Assembly: GCF_024172085.1 (NCBI RefSeq)
Contig: NZ_JAMZDZ010000001.1
Location: forward strand, 3,224,001-3,288,000
From: Hamadaea flava
GTDB taxonomy: Bacteria > Actinomycetota > Actinomycetes > Mycobacteriales > Micromonosporaceae
DNA: 64,000 nucleotides
Direction of reading: 5' to 3'
Shown here: positions 17,128-26,917 of the stretch, piece after piece
Layout: every line of letters starts with the position of its first letter
Position numbering within the stretch: the stretch's first letter is position 1
Translations under genes and position numbers: made by a program
The notes under the pieces: model-generated
What the model was told of the DNA's origin: nothing
What the model saw: the letters and a program-made list of their open reading frames with translations, nothing else
The model's database searches: none

Positions 17128-18908
17128 CCTTCCTCCTGCTCCTCGCCGTTGCGGCGGAGTACTCGCTTGGCCACCTGAATGGTCTTGCGGGCCAGCGCGA
17201 GGCCGAGCTTACCCATGCGGGCGGTGAAGGTTCCGCTCAGGAGCTCGACTCGGCTCTCCGCCTTGCGAAGAGCCTTCTCCCGGCCGAGAAGCAGTTTCTC
17301 GTTCCAGGCGTTGGTGGCCTTCTCGTGCGCGAGCTCCGCTCGAAGCCTATCCACTGCCGCCTGCAGATCTTGGATGTTCTGCGATCCCGGCGCGGTGGTG
17401 CCCTGGTCCAGCCCGGCCAGCCGGGCCCGCAGCTCGGCGATCTCGGCGTCCGACAGGCCGAGTTCGGCGCCGGTCAGCTTGGCGTGCAGCTCGATGGCCT
17501 GCCGGAGCACCACGTCGCCGCCCCAGTCGTAGCCGGCGAGTCCGCCCAGTACGCGGGTCAGTTCGTCGACGCTGTCGAGCTGCGGCCACGGGTGCGAATA
17601 CCCCCCGCCGACCAGGACAGTCGCGAAGTACCGCAGCGACCGGGCCACCGCGACCTCGACCGAGGCGCGCAGTTCCGTCGACCAGCTCGGGTCCCAGCGG
17701 ACGAACGTGTCGTCCACGACCAGCAGATCGCTGGGCAGGATGAGCAGGTCCGCGCCGGTGAGCCTGCCCTCGGCGTCGGCGCGGCTCGCGGCCCATGTCG
17801 CGAGCTGGGCCAGCGCCATCTGCAGCCCGGGGACGTCGCGGTGCATGCCGAGCACGATGAGGTGGTCCAGCAACGGGATGCCGGCCGGGACCGGGCCGTC
17901 CAGCGCCTGCGGATCACGGATCAACCCGTTGCGGCTGACCAGCGCCCGCGGGCCGAGCACCCGGCGGTTCCAGCCGTCCAGCGCCATCAGCTCGTAGCGG
18001 ATCGGCCACGGCGCGGCGCGCTCGTCGCTGACCAGCGCCCGCGGCGTGAGCGTCTGCTGCCCGTCGCGGGTGGCGACGACCAGCCAGGCGGCGGCGAGCG
18101 TGGTGCCGGCCTCGGCCCGCATCGCGCCCGACGCCAGCGGACGCGGGTCCATCAGGCTCGGCCGGTCGGCGTACGCCTGGTCGAACGCGGTCGCGACGAC
18201 CGCCTGCAGGTGCACCTTGAGCTGGGGATCGGTGGCCAGATCGAGCGGGACGAGGGCGGTCGGCCGCTGCGGATCCGGGAAGACCAGCAACGGCGTCGAC
18301 GTCTCCAGGCCGAAACCGGTGACCGCCGCCGCCAGTTCCCGTGCCGAAGCGGGCCGGGTGGCGTCGAAGCTGTCCGACGGCGTCCAGTCGGCGTCCGTAC
18401 GCTCACCACGCGGCGGAACCAGCGAGGTCAGCCGGTGGATGCCGAGCAGGTTCTCGTGCACCAGGGCCAGCGTCCCACCGGGGCCGACCAGGCCGGCGAC
18501 CAGCGCCGCGCGCTCCTGCCAGCTCAGGTGCGGCCCGTCGGCCGAAGTGAGGCGCTCGACGCCGCCGCCCACCAGGACCAGGTCGAACGGCTCCGCCGGG
18601 TCGACCTTCGTCAGGTCGCCGCAGAGCACCTCGACGCCGGGGTGCGCCTTCGCCGCCTTGGCCGCGTCGGGGTAGCTCCGCATCAGGCAGGTGACCTGCA
18701 TCTTCTCAGCTTCCAGCACCGAGAGGATGGCGTCGTCGTGCAGTCCGGCCACGAAGGCCCGGCCGCCGGGGCGGACCAGTTCGGTCAGCAACTCGGCCAG
18801 CACCGCACCGCCGGCGGGCGTACGCTGCTGGCCCGGTTCGTCGTCGGACCAGACCAGCATCTCGCTGCCGATCAACCGCAGATTGGCCGGCACGCTTGCC
18901 ACCGTCAC
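17124..18908 (-). CDS. Putative SAM-dependent methyltransferase-like protein with C-terminal coiled coil
   Basis: This 594-residue protein opens with a class I methyltransferase-like region (about residues 25-160; GGRAFVAGLHDDAIL then FDLVLVGGGVERL). It has an unassigned central part and ends in a charged coiled coil (about 515-560) with a basic tail. The glycine-rich SAM loop is weak, so catalysis is not certain. The GTG at 18908 overlaps the previous stop by 4 nt and has GGAG upstream. Its place inside the pse operon suggests a role in sugar O-methylation or in assembling or transferring the glycan; the coiled coil could organise a complex. Confidence 0.6.
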   Translation of the reverse strand: MTVASVPANLRLIGSEMLVWSDDEPGQQRTPAGGAVLAELLTELVRPGGRAFVAGLHDDAILSVLEAEKMQVTCLMRSYPDAAKAAKAHPGVEVLCGDLTKVDPAEPFDLVLVGGGVERLTSADGPHLSWQERAALVAGLVGPGGTLALVHENLLGIHRLTSLVPPRGERTDADWTPSDSFDATRPASARELAAAVTGFGLETSTPLLVFPDPQRPTALVPLDLATDPQLKVHLQAVVATAFDQAYADRPSLMDPRPLASGAMRAEAGTTLAAAWLVVATRDGQQTLTPRALVSDERAAPWPIRYELMALDGWNRRVLGPRALVSRNGLIRDPQALDGPVPAGIPLLDHLIVLGMHRDVPGLQMALAQLATWAASRADAEGRLTGADLLILPSDLLVVDDTFVRWDPSWSTELRASVEVAVARSLRYFATVLVGGGYSHPWPQLDSVDELTRVLGGLAGYDWGGDVVLRQAIELHAKLTGAELGLSDAEIAELRARLAGLDQGTTAPGSQNIQDLQAAVDRLRAELAHEKATNAWNEKLLLGREKALRKAESRVELLSGTFTARMGKLGLALARKTIQVAKRVLRRNGEEQEEG

Positions 18909-19804
18909 GCCATTACTCCTGCCATGGGGGATTCCGTTGCCGTCACTCGCTCGGCTTCGTCGAGGGAGTTGCGGAAGGTCACGTGCTCGTCGGACCAGCC
19001 GAAGAGCCGGCGGACCGCTTCCGGCGGAAGCAGCCGGTCGGCGCCCAGCTCGGCCCGAGCCGTCTGCTGCGCCGCCGCCAGGTCCAGTTTCGCCCCGTGC
19101 ATCTCCGGCCACAGCCGGCGTTGGCGGGCCACCCCGCCGAAAGTCGGATCCTCGTTAGCCAGCGTCATCGTGTCGCCGTAGACGGCGGGCTCGCACCCGG
19201 CCAGCGTCCCGTAGAAGACCGCGCTGCTGAGCCGATTGGACGCGACCCGCTTGTGCCGCCGGATCTCGGCGAGCTGACGGTCCAGGAAGAACCGGTCGGT
19301 GTTGCGCCACCAGAAACCGCGGTAACCGTGGGTCACGATCCGGAAGCCCGCGTTCTCGTAGATCCGTCGGACCCGGCGCATGCGGTACTCGTTCCAGTAC
19401 AGGCAGATCGTGACCGGCCCGTCCTCTACCTCGCGGATCTGCTTGATCAGTCGCTTGTGGTCACCGTGGACATGCTGGCCCTCCCACCCGTGGAACGGGT
19501 AGTAGATGGTGCCCTCACGCTCCGGCTGGTCGGCCGGCTCCGGCTGCATCGCGAGCAGATAGGACCAGGGCGCGCCCACGACGACCACGTTGCGGTACCC
19601 CAGCGACCAGGACCGGCGGCGTTGCTTCTCCGACCAGACGTACAACTGGGACCCGGCGACATACGGCGTACCAGGGGCGAGGCCGTCGCCGATGTTCCAG
19701 CCGTGCTGCAGGTAACCCTGGATCCGGGGGGCGGGGTCGAGATCGATTCCGCAGTATCTGGCCATCACATCCGCATGGCCGTAATAGACGTTTGCGTGGT
19801 GCAT
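18905..19804 (-). CDS. Unrecognised protein of the pseudaminate operon, possible GT-B glycosyltransferase
   Basis: This 299-residue protein matches no family I can name with certainty. It is rich in aromatic residues, with segments such as GYLQHGWNIGDG, IYYPFHGWEGQHV and CLYWNEYRMRRVRRIYENAG. Near residue 200 the pattern RLSSAVFYGTLAGCEPAVYG resembles the nucleotide-sugar site of polysialyltransferase-like GT-B enzymes. No signal or membrane segment is seen. I infer a surface-glycan transferase, perhaps the one using CMP-Pse. The ATG at 19804 is chosen over the TTG at 19810. It overlaps the methyltransferase gene by 4 nt. Confidence 0.5.
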   Translation of the reverse strand: MHHANVYYGHADVMARYCGIDLDPAPRIQGYLQHGWNIGDGLAPGTPYVAGSQLYVWSEKQRRRSWSLGYRNVVVVGAPWSYLLAMQPEPADQPEREGTIYYPFHGWEGQHVHGDHKRLIKQIREVEDGPVTICLYWNEYRMRRVRRIYENAGFRIVTHGYRGFWWRNTDRFFLDRQLAEIRRHKRVASNRLSSAVFYGTLAGCEPAVYGDTMTLANEDPTFGGVARQRRLWPEMHGAKLDLAAAQQTARAELGADRLLPPEAVRRLFGWSDEHVTFRNSLDEAERVTATESPMAGVMA

Positions 19805-19841
19805 GATCAAAAACTTCCGGTAGTTACGCTCGGATGGGGGA

Positions 19842-20966
19842 TCAGCCGAGGATCGTACGGAGAGCTTCTACCACCCTATCCTGATCGTTTTCTGTCAACG
19901 TCGGGAAGAGCGGCAGCGACAGCTCCTCGGCGTAGAACTTCTCCGCGTTGGGGCACATCCCGCGCTGGTAGCCCAATTCGGCGTACGCCGGGTGCCAGTA
20001 GACGGGGATGTAATTGACCTGCACCAGGATCCCGGCCGCCCGCAGCTTGTCGTAGACCTCACGGCGACGGCCGTCGAGCACGCGCACCGGATACAGGTGG
20101 TACGCCGGGTCGACCCAGTCGCGTTCGACCGGCAGCCGCAGGCCCGGCACGTCGGCGAGCAGCTCGTTGTACCGGGCGCGCAACGCCGTCCGGCGGGCTT
20201 TGAAGGCACCGAGCCGGGTCAGCTGAGCCCGGCCGAGCGCGCAGAGCACGTCGGGCAGCCGGTAGTTGACGCCGAACTCCTGGACCTCGTAGTACCAGCC
20301 GCCGTCGTTCGGATTCGCGTACTCCGCTTCCTCGCGGATCATCCCGATGCCCTTGAACCGGCGCGCCCGCTTCATCAGCTCCGGATCGGCCGCCGCGACC
20401 CCGCCGCCCTCGGCGGTGGTGAGGTTCTTGGTCGGGAAGAAGGAGAAGGTCGTCAGGTCGGCCAGCGAGCCGACGAACCGGCCCTTGTAGGTGCCGCCGA
20501 TCGCGTGCGCGGCGTCGGCCAGCACCAGCGCGCCCACCTCGTCGGCGACCTTGCGCAGCTCGTCGTACTCGGCCGGGTGACCGGCGTAGTCGACGGCGGC
20601 GATGACCTTCGTCCGCTCGGTCGTCAGCGCGGCGGCCGCGGCCGGGTCGAGGTTCGCCGTGTCCTCCTCGACATCGGCGAAGAGGATCTTGGCTCCCAGG
20701 ATCGTCGCGCACGAGGCGGTCGCGACGAACGTCATCGGGGTGGTGACCACCTCGTCGCCCGGCTTGATCCCGGCGGCGGCGTACGCCACGTGCAGGGCGG
20801 CGGTGCCGTTGCTCACGACGGTGACCGGTACGCCCCCGGTCCACTCGGCGAGGTCCCGCTCGAAGGCGTCGACCTGAGGGCCGGTCGTGAGCCAGTCACT
20901 ACGCAGCGTAGCGGTGACGGCCTCGATGTCGACGTCCTCAATGGTCTGCCTACCGTACGGGAGCAT
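19842..20966 (-). CDS. pseC: UDP-4-amino-4,6-dideoxy-beta-L-AltNAc transaminase
   Basis: This 374-residue PLP aminotransferase of the DegT/DnrJ/EryC1 family converts the 4-keto product of PseB to the 4-amino sugar using glutamate. The opening MLPYGRQ followed by DWLTTGPQV is typical of PseC. The PLP-phosphate region is SNGTAALHVAYAAAG, the cofactor Asp is in LADAAHAIGG (Asp 151), and the Schiff-base Lys 180 is in FSFFPTKNLTTAEGG. GGAGG precedes the ATG. It is the second gene of the operon, 51 bp after pseB. Confidence 0.92.
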   Translation of the reverse strand: MLPYGRQTIEDVDIEAVTATLRSDWLTTGPQVDAFERDLAEWTGGVPVTVVSNGTAALHVAYAAAGIKPGDEVVTTPMTFVATASCATILGAKILFADVEEDTANLDPAAAAALTTERTKVIAAVDYAGHPAEYDELRKVADEVGALVLADAAHAIGGTYKGRFVGSLADLTTFSFFPTKNLTTAEGGGVAAADPELMKRARRFKGIGMIREEAEYANPNDGGWYYEVQEFGVNYRLPDVLCALGRAQLTRLGAFKARRTALRARYNELLADVPGLRLPVERDWVDPAYHLYPVRVLDGRRREVYDKLRAAGILVQVNYIPVYWHPAYAELGYQRGMCPNAEKFYAEELSLPLFPTLTENDQDRVVEALRTILG

Positions 20967-21017
20967 CGCGCCTCCTTGGCTTCGAGCTGCGGAGTTTGCT
21001 TCGAGCTTCGGACCGGG

Positions 21018-22001
21018 TCAGGCCTGGATGCCGAGGATGTCCCGCAGCTGGTCGACGGACAACCACATGTCGTTGTTGTCCGAGCGGTAGTTGAAGTCCT
21101 CGGCGACCGGCTCGGCGTCGGTCGGGGGGATGTAGCCCCACTCGGCGATCGTGGGCTGGACGACGTAGCGGTCGGTGAGGCGTACCGTGCGGTGCGCGTC
21201 GTCGATCGCGATCATCTCCTCGTGCAGCTTCTCGCCGGGGCGGATGCCGATCTCGTGCGTCGCGCTGCCCGGGGCGACGGCCTCGACGAGGTCGCCGATG
21301 CGCATGCTTGGAATCCGCGGCACGTAGAGCTCGCCGCCGTTCATCAGGTCGAACGAGTCGACGACGAACTGGACGGCCTGCTCGAGGGTGATCCAGAACC
21401 GGGTCATCCGCTTGTCGGTGATCGGCAGGCTCTCGCCTTCGGCGGCGAGCTTGCGGAACAGCGGGACGACCGAGCCCCGGCTGCCCATCACGTTGCCGTA
21501 GCGGACCACGGAGAACCGGGTCGGGAAGGCGGCCGCGTAGTGGTTGGCCGAGACGAAGAGCTTGTCGGCCACGAGCTTGGTCGCGCCGTAGAGGTTGATC
21601 GGGCTCGAGGCCTTGTCGGTCGAGAGCGCGACGACCTTCTGCACGCCGTTGTCGATCGCGGCCTCGATGACGTTCTGCGAACCGGCGACGTTGGTCCGGA
21701 CGAACTCGAACGGGTTGTACTCGGCCGTGTCGACCTGCTTGAGCGCGGCCGCGTGCACGACATAGTCAACCTTGTGCATCGCCCGGGTCAGCCGCTCGCG
21801 GTCCCGGACGTCGCCGATGAACCAGCGCAGGCGCTCGTCGTTGCCGAACATCTGGCGGACCTCGTACTGCTTCAACTCGTCCCGGGACAGGATCACCAGG
21901 CGAGCTGGGTCGAGGTTGTCCAGCGCGTAGCGCAGGAATGCCTTGCCGAACGAACCCGTCCCACCGGTGATAAGAATGGACGAACCCTGCAGCACGCTCA
22001 C
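21018..22001 (-). CDS. pseB: UDP-N-acetylglucosamine 4,6-dehydratase (inverting)
   Basis: This 327-residue short-chain dehydrogenase-like enzyme performs the first pseudaminic acid step: NADP-dependent C4 oxidation, C6 dehydration and C5 inversion of UDP-GlcNAc. The cofactor motif TGGTGSFG is at residues 12-19. The catalytic set appears as STDKA (Asp 129, Lys 130) and LYGATK (Tyr 138, Lys 142), with the Asp-Tyr spacing of Helicobacter FlaA1. The GTG at 22001 is preferred to the in-frame GTG at 22028 because AAGGAG lies 6 nt before it. First gene of the 22001-15353 operon. Confidence 0.92.
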   Translation of the reverse strand: MSVLQGSSILITGGTGSFGKAFLRYALDNLDPARLVILSRDELKQYEVRQMFGNDERLRWFIGDVRDRERLTRAMHKVDYVVHAAALKQVDTAEYNPFEFVRTNVAGSQNVIEAAIDNGVQKVVALSTDKASSPINLYGATKLVADKLFVSANHYAAAFPTRFSVVRYGNVMGSRGSVVPLFRKLAAEGESLPITDKRMTRFWITLEQAVQFVVDSFDLMNGGELYVPRIPSMRIGDLVEAVAPGSATHEIGIRPGEKLHEEMIAIDDAHRTVRLTDRYVVQPTIAEWGYIPPTDAEPVAEDFNYRSDNNDMWLSVDQLRDILGIQA

Positions 22002-22251
22002 ATTACGCTCCTTGCCGTCTGCACTCACTCAAGCCGCATTATCCGAGGTCAACCCGGATCGGTCCACCGAAGGCGGCCGTTGGCTCGCGCGCGGCGTGTT
22101 CGGCCCCGCTGCGGCCCGTGCCAACATACACGGCGTACCCCCTGGTCGCGGAAACAGCGTCCGGGCGGGGCGAGAACCATGCTGGGCTAGACTCGCCGGG
22201 CATCGTCGCCGCTTCTGGCGGGCGCTGCTGCGACTTCCTGGAGGGACGTAA
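22002..22251. promoter_or_regulatory. Divergent intergenic region between pseB and the ACP/lux-like operon
   Basis: This 250-bp gap holds no convincing gene. It must contain the promoters of both divergent operons. TAGACT at 22188-22193 is a plausible plus-strand -10 box about 60 bp before the ACP start. A short inverted repeat CCGTG...CACGG lies around 22117-22134, with TATGTT inside it on the minus strand. GGAGGG (22240-22245) is the ACP ribosome site. Confidence 0.35.
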
Positions 22252-22494
22252 GTGATCGAGATCGACCGGCTGCGCAAGGTCTTCCGCTCCTCGCTCGAGC
22301 TGCCCGAAGACTACGACGTCGACGGCCTGGAGTACCGCGGGATCGAGAAGTGGGACTCGCTGGCCCACATGTCCCTCGTCGCCGCGATCGAGGACGAGTT
22401 CGACGTCATGATCGACACCGACGACGTGATCGACATGAGCTCCTTCGGCAAGGCCCGCGAGATCCTGGGCAAGCACGGTGTCGAGTTCGCCTGA
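22252..22494 (+). CDS. Acyl carrier protein
   Basis: This 80-residue acidic helical protein carries the phosphopantetheine attachment motif KWDSLAHM (Ser 36). It should hold an acyl thioester for the enzymes encoded downstream. The GTG start has GGAGG about 8 nt upstream. It is the first gene of a five-gene plus-strand operon embedded between the two pseudaminate operons. Stand-alone ACPs of this kind occur in flagellin and polysaccharide glycosylation islands. It is unlikely to be the primary fatty-acid ACP, which normally sits with fab genes. Confidence 0.88.
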   Translation: MIEIDRLRKVFRSSLELPEDYDVDGLEYRGIEKWDSLAHMSLVAAIEDEFDVMIDTDDVIDMSSFGKAREILGKHGVEFA

Positions 22495-23248
22495 AATTCA
22501 CTCGCCGGACAAGGGCGCCCGAGTGGCGCTCGTCACCGGCGGGTCGCGCGGTATCGGCCGGGCCGTGGCCGAGCGGCTGGCCGCCGACGGGTACGCCGTG
22601 GCGGTCCACGCAAGCACCCTCGCGAACGCTCAGCCCGTCGCGGACGAGCTGGCCGGCAAGTACGCCGTCCCGACGCTGGCCGTCGGCGCCGACGTGAGCG
22701 ACCCGGCGGCGGTGAAGGCGGCCGTGCGGTCGGTCTTCGAGCAGTTCCGGCGGCTGGACGCGCTGGTCGTCGGGGCCGGTACGCACGAGGCGGGCATGCT
22801 CGGTATGCAGTCCGACGCCAGTACGCAGCGGCTCTTCGACGTCAACGCGGTCGGCGCCACGCATACGCTGCAACACGCGGCCCGGTTGCTGCGCCGCGGT
22901 GACGCCCCGGCCGTCGTCCTGATCGCCTCGGTCATGGGCCGGGTCGGCGGGGCCGGTCAGGCCGTCTACTCGGCGACCAAGGCGGCCGTGATCGGGCTGA
23001 CCCTGGCTGCCGCCAAGGAACTCGGGCCGGCCGGCATCCGCGTCAACGCGGTCGCGCCTGGTTTCATCGAGACCGACATGCTCAGCACCCTCGACGAGGC
23101 GGGCCGGGCCGAGGTCGTCGCAGCCACCCCGCTGCACCGGCTGGGTCGTCCACAGGACGTGGCCGACGCGGTCGCTTTCCTGCTCTCCCCGCTGGCCTCG
23201 TTCGTCACCGGACAGGTCCTCGGCGTCGACGGAGGCGTACTTCGATGA
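22478..23248 (+). CDS. SDR family oxidoreductase, FabG-like ketoreductase
   Basis: This 256-residue NAD(P)H-dependent reductase has the cofactor motif [10 protein letters not shown], the catalytic Ser in [11 protein letters not shown], YxxxK in VYSATKAAV and the C-terminal [12 protein letters not shown]. Next to an ACP it most likely reduces a beta-ketoacyl-ACP to the 3-hydroxyacyl form. The GTG at 22478 overlaps the ACP gene by 17 bp; a GTG at 22523 is an alternative that would trim an unstructured N-terminus. It overlaps the AMP-ligase gene by 4 nt. Confidence 0.85.
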   Translation: MSSSPEIHSPDKGARVALVTGGSRGIGRAVAERLAADGYAVAVHASTLANAQPVADELAGKYAVPTLAVGADVSDPAAVKAAVRSVFEQFRRLDALVVGAGTHEAGMLGMQSDASTQRLFDVNAVGATHTLQHAARLLRRGDAPAVVLIASVMGRVGGAGQAVYSATKAAVIGLTLAAAKELGPAGIRVNAVAPGFIETDMLSTLDEAGRAEVVAATPLHRLGRPQDVADAVAFLLSPLASFVTGQVLGVDGGVLR

Positions 23249-24633
23249 TCAGCTTGCTCGGGCCGGGCGCCCGGCTGGTCGACGCCGCCTCCGGCGACGT
23301 CCTGGCCGGCGAGGAACTGGCGGACCGGGTCGCGGCGGCGGCCGAGCGGGCGGCGACCTGGCCCGGAGTGCTCTTCGCGCACTTCCCGGCCACCGTCGAC
23401 GCCATCGTCGGCTACCTGGGCGCGCTCCAGGCCGGCCGGCCGATCTGCCTGCTCGACCCCGACCTGCACACCGATCTCCGGGACCGTCTGGTGGCCCGGT
23501 TCGAGCCCGGCGCGATCACGAACGGCAAGGGCGACCTGCCACGCGGCTATCACGCCGACGGCGCTGTCTGGCTGCGAGACGAGCCGTCGGCCGTCACCCC
23601 GCACACCGACCTGGCACTTCTGCTGACCACCTCGGGCTCGACGGGCGACCCCAAGCTCGTCCGTCTCACACCGACCGCGGTGCAGGCCAACGCCCACGCG
23701 ATCGCCGAGGCGCTCGGCATCGACGGCGGCGAGGTCGCGATCACCAGCCTGCCGCTGTTCTACTCGTACGGGATGTCGGTGCTGAACTCGCACCTGCTCA
23801 GCGGCGCGACGGTGGTGGTGTCGCCGCGGACGTTCCTGGAGCGCGAGTTCTGGAACGACGTGAACGCGTACGGCGTGACCAGCCTCGCCGCCGTCCCCTA
23901 TCAGTACGAGATGCTCAAGCGGCTGCGCTTCGACCCGGCCAAGTACGCCACCCTGCGTACGCTGACGCAGGCGGGCGGGCGGCTGAAGGGCGAGCTGATC
24001 GTCGACTTCCACGGGCGCATGTCGGCCGTCGGCGGCCGGATGTTCGTCATGTACGGGCAGACCGAGGCCGGTCCCCGGATGACGACGCTGCCTTCGGCGT
24101 ACCTGCCGGGGAAGGTCGGCTCGGTCGGACCGGCACTGCCCGGCACCACTTTGTCCATCCGGGTCGACGACGGCAGCGAGACCACCGACCCCGATGTCGA
24201 GGGTGAGGTCATCTTCCGCGGCCCCAACGTCATGCTCGGGTACGCCACCGCCGCGGCCGACTTCGCGACCGGCGACGAGCTGGGCGGCCGGTTGTCGACC
24301 GAGGACCTCGGGAAGCTGGACGCCGACGGTCACCTGTGGATCACCGGGCGGCTCAAGCGGATGGGCAAGATCTTCGGCATCCGGGTCAACCTGGACGACG
24401 TGGAACGGCTGCTCGTCGACACCCCGCCGGTCGCGGCGATCCCCGGCGACGACCGGCTGACCGTCTTCGTCGAGTCCGACGAGGAGCAGTGGCCGGCGAA
24501 GATCAAGGCTCGGCTGGCCGAGGCGCTGGGCATCCACTCCAGCGGCTTCGAGGTGCGCAGCATCACCGCTCTGCCACTGCTGGCCAACGGTAAGGTCGAT
24601 TATCGGAAGCTGGCGGAGGAGGGCAACGCGTGA
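23245..24633 (+). CDS. AMP-dependent acyl ligase (ANL superfamily)
   Basis: This 462-residue adenylating enzyme has the P-loop-like motif [15 protein letters not shown] (about residue 127), the A5 region [12 protein letters not shown], and the hinge region [29 protein letters not shown], ending with a Lys in [11 protein letters not shown]. It should activate a carboxylic acid as acyl-AMP and load it on the neighbouring ACP or CoA. It is about 40-80 residues shorter than many acyl-CoA synthetases, mainly at the N-terminus. Overlaps of 4 nt on both sides show tight coupling. Confidence 0.87.
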   Translation: MISLLGPGARLVDAASGDVLAGEELADRVAAAAERAATWPGVLFAHFPATVDAIVGYLGALQAGRPICLLDPDLHTDLRDRLVARFEPGAITNGKGDLPRGYHADGAVWLRDEPSAVTPHTDLALLLTTSGSTGDPKLVRLTPTAVQANAHAIAEALGIDGGEVAITSLPLFYSYGMSVLNSHLLSGATVVVSPRTFLEREFWNDVNAYGVTSLAAVPYQYEMLKRLRFDPAKYATLRTLTQAGGRLKGELIVDFHGRMSAVGGRMFVMYGQTEAGPRMTTLPSAYLPGKVGSVGPALPGTTLSIRVDDGSETTDPDVEGEVIFRGPNVMLGYATAAADFATGDELGGRLSTEDLGKLDADGHLWITGRLKRMGKIFGIRVNLDDVERLLVDTPPVAAIPGDDRLTVFVESDEEQWPAKIKARLAEALGIHSSGFEVRSITALPLLANGKVDYRKLAEEGNA

Positions 24634-25682
24634 GCGAGGAAGTCTTCACGCTGAAGCAGCCGGAGAAGGATGACCGGCTGCTGGAGCAGTTGAGCGCGCT
24701 GACGCGGCATCACCGCGAGAACAGCCCGGAGTACGACCGGATCCTGCGGGCCAGCGGCCAGGCGCGGGATTCTTACGCCAGCGTCTACGACCTGCCGTGG
24801 CTGCCGGTGCGGATGTTCAAGAACCACCAGCTCAAGAGCATCCCTGAGGACCAGGTCGTCAAGGTTCTCACCTCCAGCGGCACCACCGGTGACGTGAGCC
24901 GGATCTATCTCGACCGCGACGCGGCCGCCGCCCAGACCCGGATGCTGTCCCGGACGCTGCAGACCGTGCTCGGCCCGAAGCGGCTGCCCATGCTCATCGT
25001 CGACAGCCGGGGCGTGGTGGCCGACCGGCGCAGCTTCAGCGCCCGGGGCGCGGGCATGCTCGGCCTGATGAACTTCGGCCGCGACCACGTGTGGGTGCTC
25101 GACGAGAAGGGCGAGCCCGACGTCGAGGTGCTCAAGCAGTTCCTCGCCAAGAACGGCGACCAGCCGTTCCTCATCTTCGGCTTCACCTTCATGGTGTGGC
25201 TCTACCTCTATGAGGCCGCCCGGGAGGCCGGGCTGGACCTGTCCAACGGCATCCTGATCCACTCCGGCGGCTGGAAGAAGCTGATCGACCGGGCTGTGGA
25301 CAACGCCGAGTTCCGCCGCCGGCTCGCCGCGGACGTCGGCCTCACCAAGGTGCACAACTTCTACGGCATGGTCGAGCAGATCGGCACCGTCTACCTCGAG
25401 GGGCCGGACGGCGGCGGGCTCTACTGCCCCGACTTCGCCGACGTCATCATCCGCGACCCGGAGACCTGGGAGGTCGCCCCGGTCGGCACCCCCGGCCTGA
25501 TCGAGGTCACCAGCACGCTGCCCACGTCATACCCGGGCCACGTGCTGCTGACCGAGGACCTCGGGGTGGTGCACGGCGTGGACGACGGCGCCTGGCCGGG
25601 CAAGCGGTTCAGCGTTCTGGGCCGACTCCCCCGGGCCGAGGCCCGCGGTTGCAGCGACACGTTCACCGGAGGCGACCGATGA
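24630..25682 (+). CDS. LuxE-like acyl-protein synthetase
   Basis: This 350-residue member of the LuxE family adenylates an acyl group and transfers it to its own Cys before passing it to a LuxC partner. The nucleotide site is VLTSSGTTGDVSRIYLD (about residue 80). The C-terminal RGCSDTF contains Cys 341, at the place of the acyl-acceptor Cys of bioluminescence LuxE. No luxA or luxB is present here. LuxE-like genes also occur in O-antigen and flagellar glycosylation clusters, the more likely setting. GTG start, with 4-nt overlaps to both neighbours. Confidence 0.85.
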   Translation: MSEEVFTLKQPEKDDRLLEQLSALTRHHRENSPEYDRILRASGQARDSYASVYDLPWLPVRMFKNHQLKSIPEDQVVKVLTSSGTTGDVSRIYLDRDAAAAQTRMLSRTLQTVLGPKRLPMLIVDSRGVVADRRSFSARGAGMLGLMNFGRDHVWVLDEKGEPDVEVLKQFLAKNGDQPFLIFGFTFMVWLYLYEAAREAGLDLSNGILIHSGGWKKLIDRAVDNAEFRRRLAADVGLTKVHNFYGMVEQIGTVYLEGPDGGGLYCPDFADVIIRDPETWEVAPVGTPGLIEVTSTLPTSYPGHVLLTEDLGVVHGVDDGAWPGKRFSVLGRLPRAEARGCSDTFTGGDR

Positions 25683-26911
25683 AGATCGACGTACGCTTCC
25701 CGGCCGGCCCCCAGGCCACCGTGGAAGACGTCATCGCCGGGGTGACCGCCGAGCCCGAGGGCGGCCGGCTGGTGCCCGGCGATCCCCGGGTCGTCGACTT
25801 CCTGACCGCGCTGGCCCGGCGGCTGCTGGCGCCGTCGATCGCGCGGCGGCATCCGGAGCTGGGCTCGCTCGGCTTCTTCCTGCGGAAGACGGAGATCCGC
25901 AAGACTCTGGAGCATCTGCGCCGTGAGGGCGACGACGCGCTGGTCTTCCCGCGCGGCCTGGTCTTCCACGTGCCTCCGGCCAATGTGGACACGATCTTCG
26001 TCTACTCGTGGGCGCTGTCGGCGCTGGCCGGCAACCCCAACGTCATCCGGATCTCGTCCCGGGCGGCGGGCGCGGCGCTGACCATCCTGGAGACGCTGAA
26101 CGAGTGCCTCGCCGAGGCGCACCCGGCCATCGGCCAGACCCAGCGCATGATCACCTACGGTCACCAGGACGAGGTCACCGCGGCACTGAGCGCCGCCTGC
26201 GATCTCCGCGTCATCTGGGGCGGCGACCGCACCGTCCGCGACATCCGGCGGCACCCGCTCGCGCCGCACGCGCGGGACGTCACGTTCCCCGACCGTTCCT
26301 CGTACGCCGCGATCTCCCTCGCGGGCTGGCAGGCCACCGACGCCGACGGGCGTAAGCGGGCCGCCGAGGGCCTCGTCAACGACGTCTACTGGTTCGACCA
26401 GGCGGCCTGCTCCTCCCCGATGGCGATCTTCCTCGTCGGCGACGCCGACCAGGCGCCGGCGGTGAAGGAAGAGCTGCTGGGCCTGGTCGCGAAGGGCGCC
26501 CGGGCACAGGGGTTCGCCGTCGACGCCGCGATGGCCGTGGAGAAGCGGGTCTCGACGTACGGCCTGGCCGCCGAGGGACGCGCGGTCGCGCTCGACCTCG
26601 CCGACAACACGGTCACCGGCGTGACGCTGGCCGGCCCGGAGGCCGTACCGCACGACTGGCTGGGCGCGGGCGTCTTCCCGTTCACCACGGTCGCCTCGCT
26701 CGCCGAGATCGCGCCGCAGATCACGCGCAAGGACCAGACCTTCAGCCACTTCGGCTTCACCCGCGACGAACTGCTGGACTTCGCGCACCTGCTCGGCGGA
26801 CGCGGCGTGGACCGGATCGTGCCGTTCGGCCAGGCGCTCAACTTCGCCGGGGTGTGGGACGGCTACGACCTCATCCGCGAGTTCAGCCGGCTCGTCACCG
26901 TCACCGCCTGA
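25679..26911 (+). CDS. LuxC-like acyl-CoA/acyl-protein reductase
   Basis: This 410-residue aldehyde-dehydrogenase-fold enzyme reduces an acyl thioester to an aldehyde with NADPH. The catalytic Cys 244 lies in FDQAACSSP, as in LuxC. The ATG at 25679 overlaps the LuxE stop and has GGAGG 6 nt upstream, so the in-frame start at 25649 is not used. With LuxE, the ligase, the ACP and the ketoreductase it would make a short or modified acyl aldehyde. Given the flanking pse operons, the product is probably attached to or built into a surface sugar. This is inference. Confidence 0.87.
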   Translation: MKIDVRFPAGPQATVEDVIAGVTAEPEGGRLVPGDPRVVDFLTALARRLLAPSIARRHPELGSLGFFLRKTEIRKTLEHLRREGDDALVFPRGLVFHVPPANVDTIFVYSWALSALAGNPNVIRISSRAAGAALTILETLNECLAEAHPAIGQTQRMITYGHQDEVTAALSAACDLRVIWGGDRTVRDIRRHPLAPHARDVTFPDRSSYAAISLAGWQATDADGRKRAAEGLVNDVYWFDQAACSSPMAIFLVGDADQAPAVKEELLGLVAKGARAQGFAVDAAMAVEKRVSTYGLAAEGRAVALDLADNTVTGVTLAGPEAVPHDWLGAGVFPFTTVASLAEIAPQITRKDQTFSHFGFTRDELLDFAHLLGGRGVDRIVPFGQALNFAGVWDGYDLIREFSRLVTVTA

Positions 26912-26917
26912 TCCCGG

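Noticed and set aside
22252-26911. Bioluminescence (lux) operon
   Set aside because: LuxC- and LuxE-like genes are present, but luxA and luxB are absent and the operon contains an ACP, ligase and ketoreductase, so light production is unlikely.
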